Source: Bacteroidales bacterium | GTDB taxonomy: Bacteria; Bacteroidota; Bacteroidia; Bacteroidales; F082 | Length of the DNA: 18,021 bases | Assembly (NCBI GenBank): GCA_024689285.1 | Contig: JAILDR010000008.1 | Location: forward strand, 1 to 18,021 | Direction of reading: 5' to 3' | Shown here: positions 15,699-18,021 of the stretch, piece after piece | Position numbering within the stretch: position 1 is the first letter of the stretch | Layout: every line of letters begins with the position of its first letter | Program-made: the position numbers and the translations under genes | Notes under the pieces: model-generated | The model's input: only the letters and a program-made list of their open reading frames with translations | The model's database searches: none | What the model was told of the DNA's origin: nothing

Positions 15699-16829
15699 AT
15701 GCAAAACCTTATCGAACTCCGTCATATCCTCCACACCCATCCCGAGCTTTCAGGGAAAGAAGCTCTAACCAATAAGATTCTGAACGAATGGTTAAAGCAA
15801 ACCCAACCCGATTGGCTGATTGAGAAAATTGGCGGCTACGGAATAGCTGCTATATATAAAGGTGCAAAACCAGGTAAGCGCATCCTCATCCGAGGTGATA
15901 TTGACGCGCTTCATATCCCCGAACCCAATGAAATCCCTTACCGTTCGCAAAACCCAGGTGTTTCACACAAATGCGGACACGATGGACACGCCACCATACT
16001 CTGCGGGCTGGCGCAATGGCAGGGCGAACAGCGTCCCGACCAGGGCGAAGTCGTTCTGCTTTTCCAGCCTGCCGAAGAAACGGGACAAGGTGCCCAAGCT
16101 ATCTTGAAAGACCCGCAATTTGAGCACATCAAGCCCGATGTGGCCTACGGGTTGCACAACCTGCCTGGCTTTGAGAAGGGACAGATTATGGTGCGTGAAG
16201 GTTGCTTTGCAGCCGCCTCTTTTGGATTGAAACTTGTTTTTGACGGACGCACGGCCCATGCCTCACAGCCCGAGACGGGGCGCAGCCCCGCTGAACTGCT
16301 GGCCCAACTCATCCATCACCTGGAAAAGAAACGTGAACAGCTGAAAGCCGTAAAGCCTCTGACCACTTTCGTCATCACCCACGCCACGCTTGGCGAGGAA
16401 ACCTTTGGCGTCGCCCCGGGTCATGCGGAGATTTGGCTCACTTTACGCAGCTTCAACGACCGCAACCTTGAACTGATGTCTACGGAAATCATCGAGTTCT
16501 GTCGCGCCAAAGCCAAAGACCACCTTTTCGATTTCAACTTCTCTATGCACGAAGCCTTTGCCGCCACTAACAGCGACCAGAAATGCGTTCGCGTCATCGA
16601 GCAGGCCGCCAACAATCTGGAGCTTCAATTAGGTCATTTGGAAGAGCCCTTCCGCTGGTCAGAAGACTTCGGAAGGTTTGGAAACGTCTGCCCCATTGGT
16701 TTCTTCGGCTTGGGCTCAGGCCTGGAGCAGCCCGCCTTGCACAATCCAGAGTTTGACTTCCCCGATGATATTCTTGAAACGGGAATGACGATGTTTTGGG
16801 AGATTATTCGGTTGGAGTTGGAGGGATAA
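15699..16829 (+). CDS. M20 family amidohydrolase (hippurate hydrolase-like)
   Basis: A 376-residue cytoplasmic metallohydrolase of the M20D/Zn-dependent amidohydrolase family, which cleaves N-acyl amino acids or related amides. The metal and catalytic motifs are in order: RRHIL-like HILHTHPELSGKE near the start (9-21), LIRGDIDAL (63-71), SHKCGHDGHA (89-98, C92 and H94), LLFQPAEETGQGA (120-132, E126/E127) and YGLHNLPG (150-157, H153). The lid or dimerisation domain carries FDGRTAHASQPETG. WSEDFGRF and the final LHNPEFDFPD complete the site. Length and motifs are intact. It has no signal peptide. The substrate cannot be predicted. The gene is single and followed after 10 nt by a perfect palindrome. 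Confidence 0.9.
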   Translation: MQNLIELRHILHTHPELSGKEALTNKILNEWLKQTQPDWLIEKIGGYGIAAIYKGAKPGKRILIRGDIDALHIPEPNEIPYRSQNPGVSHKCGHDGHATILCGLAQWQGEQRPDQGEVVLLFQPAEETGQGAQAILKDPQFEHIKPDVAYGLHNLPGFEKGQIMVREGCFAAASFGLKLVFDGRTAHASQPETGRSPAELLAQLIHHLEKKREQLKAVKPLTTFVITHATLGEETFGVAPGHAEIWLTLRSFNDRNLELMSTEIIEFCRAKAKDHLFDFNFSMHEAFAATNSDQKCVRVIEQAANNLELQLGHLEEPFRWSEDFGRFGNVCPIGFFGLGSGLEQPALHNPEFDFPDDILETGMTMFWEIIRLELEG

Positions 16830-16839
16830 TATGTTCTGG

Positions 16840-16860
16840 GAGACGCAAGCATTGCGTCTC
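16840..16860. repeat. Perfect 9-bp-arm palindrome downstream of the amidohydrolase
   Basis: GAGACGCAA (16840-16848) and TTGCGTCTC (16852-16860) are exact inverted repeats around the 3-nt loop GCA, 10 nt after the M20 stop. In RNA this is a strong hairpin, but CTCTACGG follows rather than a T-tract. A role in mRNA 3'-end protection or as a REP-like dispersed repeat is more likely than intrinsic termination. Confidence 0.75.
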
Positions 16861-16873
16861 TACGGAAAACGAA

Positions 16874-16961
16874 AAGGCATATCGCTGCAAGAGATAAGGC
16901 ATGTTGCTATGAGAGAAAAGGCATATCGCTGTGAGAGAAACGACGTATCGCTACAGGAGAA
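16874..16961. repeat. Four tandem 22-bp units
   Basis: Four units lie without gaps: 16874-16895, 16896-16917, 16918-16939 and 16940-16961. Each has the general form AAGGCATATCGCTGTGAGAGAA. Units 1-3 share the AAGGCAT start and the GCT core. Unit 4 begins ACGACGTATCGCTAC and is more diverged. A partial fifth follows (ACATCGTTTCTCTC). The GAGA word also begins the palindrome at 16840, so the array may have grown from it. A period of 22 is not a multiple of three, and a plus-strand ORF across it is not credible. Confidence 0.8.
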
Positions 16962-16983
16962 ACATCGTTTCTCTCAAAAAGGG

Positions 16984-17016
16984 AAGGGGAGCCGCCATCC
17001 AGGCGGACTCCCCCTT
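16984..17016 (-). terminator. GC-rich hairpin, terminator-like on the minus strand
   Basis: GGGGAGCCGCC (16986-16996) pairs with GGCGGACTCCCC (17002-17013) around the loop ATCCA, with one bulged A. AA and TT extend the stem. Read on the minus strand, the stem is followed by CCCTTTTTGAG, a short T-run as in an intrinsic terminator. It lies just outside the left terminal repeat of the 608-bp segment and downstream of the minus-strand 45-codon ORF. Confidence 0.45.
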
Positions 17017-17024
17017 GACCCCTC

Positions 17025-17059
17025 AAAAATTAACTGCAACAACTGCAACAACTGCAACA
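17025..17059 (+). repeat. Left inverted repeat with three 9-mers
   Basis: Three exact copies of AACTGCAAC stand at 17032-17040, 17041-17049 and 17050-17058, preceded by AAAAATT and followed by AG. It is the inverse partner of 17599-17632. Confidence 0.9.
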
Positions 17060-17062
17060 GAA

Positions 17063-17200
17063 TTAGCTCGCGAGTTTGACTCTCTTCATATAATCCTCTG
17101 TCTTGCAGAAGTTTCTGCTCGCTTCATCAAACACAATGTATTTTCTGTTCATCCCGACCCGTAGGGGCGCGATGCCGCAATTTTCTCGAAATGGTAACAT
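17063..17200 (-). CDS. Small 45-codon ORF of unknown function
   Basis: From ATG 17200 the frame encodes MLPFRENCGIAPLRVG and then MNRKYIVFDEASRNFCKTED and a tail YMKRVKLAS. An internal ATG at 17152 would give a 29-residue product starting MNRKYIVF, which looks more protein-like than the first part. No homologue is recognised. It stops at 17065-17063, 4 nt from the left terminal repeat. It sits 40 nt downstream of an 11-bp repeat array and within the transcript expected from the box at 17488-17481. It may be a real small protein, or the fused two ends of a deleted larger gene. Confidence 0.35.
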   Translation of the reverse strand: MLPFRENCGIAPLRVGMNRKYIVFDEASRNFCKTEDYMKRVKLAS

Positions 17201-17240
17201 GATTTTTGGTTTTAAAAGGTTATAAAAAAGGTGAAAATTT

Positions 17241-17284
17241 TGGGTCAAAGTTAAGTCAGACTTATGTCAGAGTTACATCAGAGT
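17241..17284 (-). repeat. Array A: four 11-bp direct repeats
   Basis: On the plus strand the units are TGGGTCAAAGT, TAAGTCAGACT, TATGTCAGAGT and TACATCAGAGT, contiguous and exactly 11 bp each. The core GTCAGAGT is kept. On the minus strand the array ends 40 nt before the ATG of the 45-codon ORF. Confidence 0.85.
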
Positions 17285-17357
17285 TGAGAATATAACTAAC
17301 TTGGGTCTTTTTGGGTTCGTTTTTGGTTAAATTTTGGTTCATTTTTTGGGTTAATTT

Positions 17358-17412
17358 TGGGTAGGAGGAAAGTAGGAGTTAGGTAGGAGTTAGGTAGGAG
17401 TTACATAGGAGT
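17358..17412 (-). repeat. Array B: five 11-bp direct repeats
   Basis: On the plus strand the units are TGGGTAGGAGG, AAAGTAGGAGT, TAGGTAGGAGT (twice, identical) and TACATAGGAGT. It has the same first word (TGGGT) and the same last unit start (TACAT) as array A, but the core is GTAGGAGT. It lies between the minus-strand promoter-like box (17488-17481) and array A. Confidence 0.9.
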
Positions 17413-17480
17413 TGGAAATATTGGATTTTGCGGTCATTTTTGGTTAAATTTTGGTGTTTGGTTTTTCGGTTTTGGTGCTG

Positions 17481-17488
17481 CAAAGATA
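17481..17488 (-). promoter_or_regulatory. -7 promoter box upstream of arrays B and A
   Basis: The minus strand reads TATCTTTG followed by GCAGC, the same box found before manA and the DUF4271 gene. It would give a transcript with a leader of roughly 270 nt containing both 11-bp arrays before the 45-codon ORF, then ending at the hairpin near 17016-16984. Confidence 0.55.
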
Positions 17489-17520
17489 GAACATGGTTTT
17501 TGCGCTTTACGAATAAAACG

Positions 17521-17534
17521 GCAAAAATTTTTGC
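17521..17534. promoter_or_regulatory. 14-bp perfect palindrome, possible operator
   Basis: GCAAAAATTTTTGC is a perfect 7+7 palindrome, 32 bp upstream of the minus-strand -7 box. Its size and symmetry suit a homodimeric regulator, but A/T runs make chance symmetry easier. Confidence 0.35.
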
Positions 17535-17598
17535 ACATATAACTAATTTTTTACAATATACTAATACACAATCAAATACGTTTTCGTTTCGGTCGTTT

Positions 17599-17632
17599 TG
17601 TTGCAGTTGTTGCAGTTGTTGCAGTTATTTTT
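17599..17632 (-). repeat. Right inverted repeat with three 9-mers
   Basis: Three exact copies of GTTGCAGTT stand at 17600-17608, 17609-17617 and 17618-17626, followed by ATTTTT. On the minus strand this reads as the left repeat apart from one missing T. Confidence 0.9.
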
Positions 17633-17760
17633 CGGCCTATGCAGTCGGTATCTCTTGGGTGCTACGGCTCAAACCGGCTGCCGAGCATGTCTAAGTTTAG
17701 TTAATATGTGCCTGTTTTTTTGAAAACTCCAATTATCTTATTTCCAGCAATATATCCAAC

Positions 17761-17800
17761 AGCAAACGACAACAAACGACTACAGTCGACTACAAACGTT
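17761..17800. repeat. Four 10-bp direct repeats
   Basis: Units are AGCAAACGAC, AACAAACGAC, TACAGTCGAC and TACAAACGTT, contiguous. They lie about 30 bp upstream of the CATCTTTG box and the 24-codon ORF. The period is close to one helical turn, as in the 11-bp arrays, but the sequence is unrelated. Confidence 0.65.
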
Positions 17801-17830
17801 TAATCAACGGCTTGTTCTTGACAAGGTTTG

Positions 17831-17838
17831 CATCTTTG
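17831..17838 (+). promoter_or_regulatory. Near-consensus -7 box, plus strand
   Basis: CATCTTTG followed by CAGGG differs from TAnnTTTG at the first base. It is preceded by CTTGTTCTTGACAAG (17811-17825), which contains TTG words and a 5-bp inverted repeat. It would transcribe the 24-codon ORF starting 20 nt downstream. Confidence 0.35.
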
Positions 17839-17858
17839 CAGGGTAAAACCTATCCAAT

Positions 17859-17933
17859 ATGAACAGCAATAGATACAAGCAAAGCATTAACTACTACAAC
17901 ATAGAAGTCAACAAAAAGAAAGCCCACGCCTGA
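17859..17933 (+). CDS. 24-codon ORF of unknown function
   Basis: ATG 17859 to TGA 17931-17933 encodes MNSNRYKQSINYYNIEVNKK and a short tail KAHA, rich in Asn, Lys and Tyr. No family is recognised. Support comes only from the promoter-like box upstream. The end of the ORF coincides with the left arm of a 12-bp inverted repeat (17918-17929). It could equally be the leader of a structured RNA. Confidence 0.25.
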   Translation: MNSNRYKQSINYYNIEVNKKKAHA

Positions 17934-17972
17934 AAGGAGCAGTGCTTTACCTTATCCGCAGCGTGGACTTTC
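17918..17972. repeat. 12-bp inverted repeat with 31-nt loop
   Basis: GAAAGCCCACGC (17918-17929) and GCGTGGACTTTC (17961-17972) pair with a single C-A mismatch. The loop contains AGGAGCAGTGC. The structure lies between facing promoter-like boxes (17831-17838 plus strand, 17992-17985 minus strand), so it would be present in transcripts from either side. Confidence 0.7.
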
Positions 17973-17984
17973 AATATGGTTCTG

Positions 17985-17992
17985 CAAAAGTA
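17985..17992 (-). promoter_or_regulatory. -7 promoter box, minus strand, right edge
   Basis: The minus strand reads TACTTTTG followed by CAG, a full match to TAnnTTTG and the same word as the boxes before the kinase and amidohydrolase genes. It points left, towards the inverted repeat and the 24-codon ORF. Confidence 0.4.
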
Positions 17993-18021
17993 CAACATTT
18001 CCATGAATCCGCAAGGGTTTG

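Larger units (their letters stand above)
17025..17632. mobile_element. Candidate 608-bp element bounded by ~34-bp inverted repeats
   Basis: Left end (17025-17059): AAAAAT, one T, then three tandem AACTGCAAC 9-mers (17032-17058) and an A. Right end (17599-17632), inverted: three tandem GTTGCAGTT 9-mers (17600-17626) then ATTTTT. The two ends match over about 34 positions with a single 1-base indel, far beyond chance. Everything inside is oriented on the minus strand: a 14-bp palindrome, a TATCTTTG box, two 11-bp arrays and a 45-codon ORF ending 4 nt from the left repeat. No transposase and no clear target-site duplication are seen. It could be a MITE-like non-autonomous element, the deleted shell of a larger element, or a pair of protein-binding arrays around a small transcription unit. 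Confidence 0.4.
16830..18021. other. Repeat-rich region without conventional genes
   Basis: About 1.2 kb hold no recognisable protein gene, tRNA or rRNA. What is present is listed separately. From the left: a palindrome, a 22-bp array, a GC hairpin, a 608-bp inverted-repeat-bounded segment with 11-bp arrays and a 45-codon ORF, a 10-bp array, and a small module with facing promoter-like boxes. The base composition of 17160-17480 is strongly skewed (G and T on the plus strand), unlike the flanking genes. Confidence 0.7.

Noticed and set aside
16831..17079. An 82-codon plus-strand frame after the amidohydrolase gene
   Set aside because: It is a translation of the palindrome, the 22-bp array, the hairpin and the 9-mers (giving NCNNCNN), so it reflects repeats rather than a protein.
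17241..17412. CRISPR array
   Set aside because: The units are only 11 bp and contiguous, with no unique spacers and no cas genes.
17640..17700. tRNA-like fold around CGGCTCAAACCGGCTGCCG
   Set aside because: Short stems can be drawn, but there is no acceptor/T-arm set with a GTTCRANNC loop and no 3' CCA context.

Overview
The window looks like chromosomal DNA from the order Bacteroidales (phylum Bacteroidota), of Prevotella/Bacteroides type. The evidence is the gene set (DUF4271 next to hemD, rnpA and yidD; a DUF6029 barrel next to an Omp28-type lipoprotein; a TlpA-like thioredoxin) and the upstream TAnnTTTG boxes, which match the Bacteroidota -7 element. Shine-Dalgarno sites are mostly weak or absent. 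I cannot name a genus.

Layout, left to right. Positions 1-334 hold no supported gene but carry an array of eight 11-bp units (56-143). Positions 335-872 are a toxin-antitoxin graveyard: the C-terminal part of a VapC PIN nuclease on the minus strand lies head to head with a decayed antitoxin tail and the N-terminal part of a second PIN protein on the plus strand. Positions 869-6410 are a leftward block: DUF4271 membrane protein, hemD (uroporphyrinogen-III synthase), rnpA (RNase P protein), yidD (membrane insertion factor), an S41 C-terminal processing protease and an O-antigen ligase. From a divergent promoter region, a rightward pair follows (6499-8451): a monofunctional aspartate kinase and trmO (tRNA t6A37 methyltransferase).

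Positions 8492-15622 are a second leftward block: manA, a TlpA-like periplasmic thioredoxin, a DUF6029 outer-membrane barrel, an Omp28-type lipoprotein, an MBOAT acyltransferase and an SGNH/AlgJ-like partner. The last two look like an O-acetylation machine for an extracytoplasmic glycan. Together with manA (mannose supply) and the O-antigen ligase, the window leans towards cell-envelope work. An M20 amidohydrolase (15699-16829) is transcribed rightward from a second divergent promoter region opposite manA.

Positions 16830-18021 contain no conventional gene but are very structured. In order they hold a perfect 9-bp-arm palindrome, four tandem 22-bp units, a GC-rich hairpin, and a 608-bp segment (17025-17632) bounded by near-identical inverted repeats of about 34 bp. 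Each of those repeats is built from three tandem 9-mers. Inside the segment, on the minus strand, are a promoter-like box, a 14-bp palindrome, two arrays of 11-bp repeats and a 45-codon ORF that stops just inside the terminal repeat. To the right lie a 10-bp repeat array and a small module with facing promoter-like boxes, a 24-codon ORF and a 12-bp inverted repeat. The 608-bp segment is the best candidate here for an undescribed element. Its resemblance to a non-autonomous mobile element or regulatory cassette is inference, not proof.
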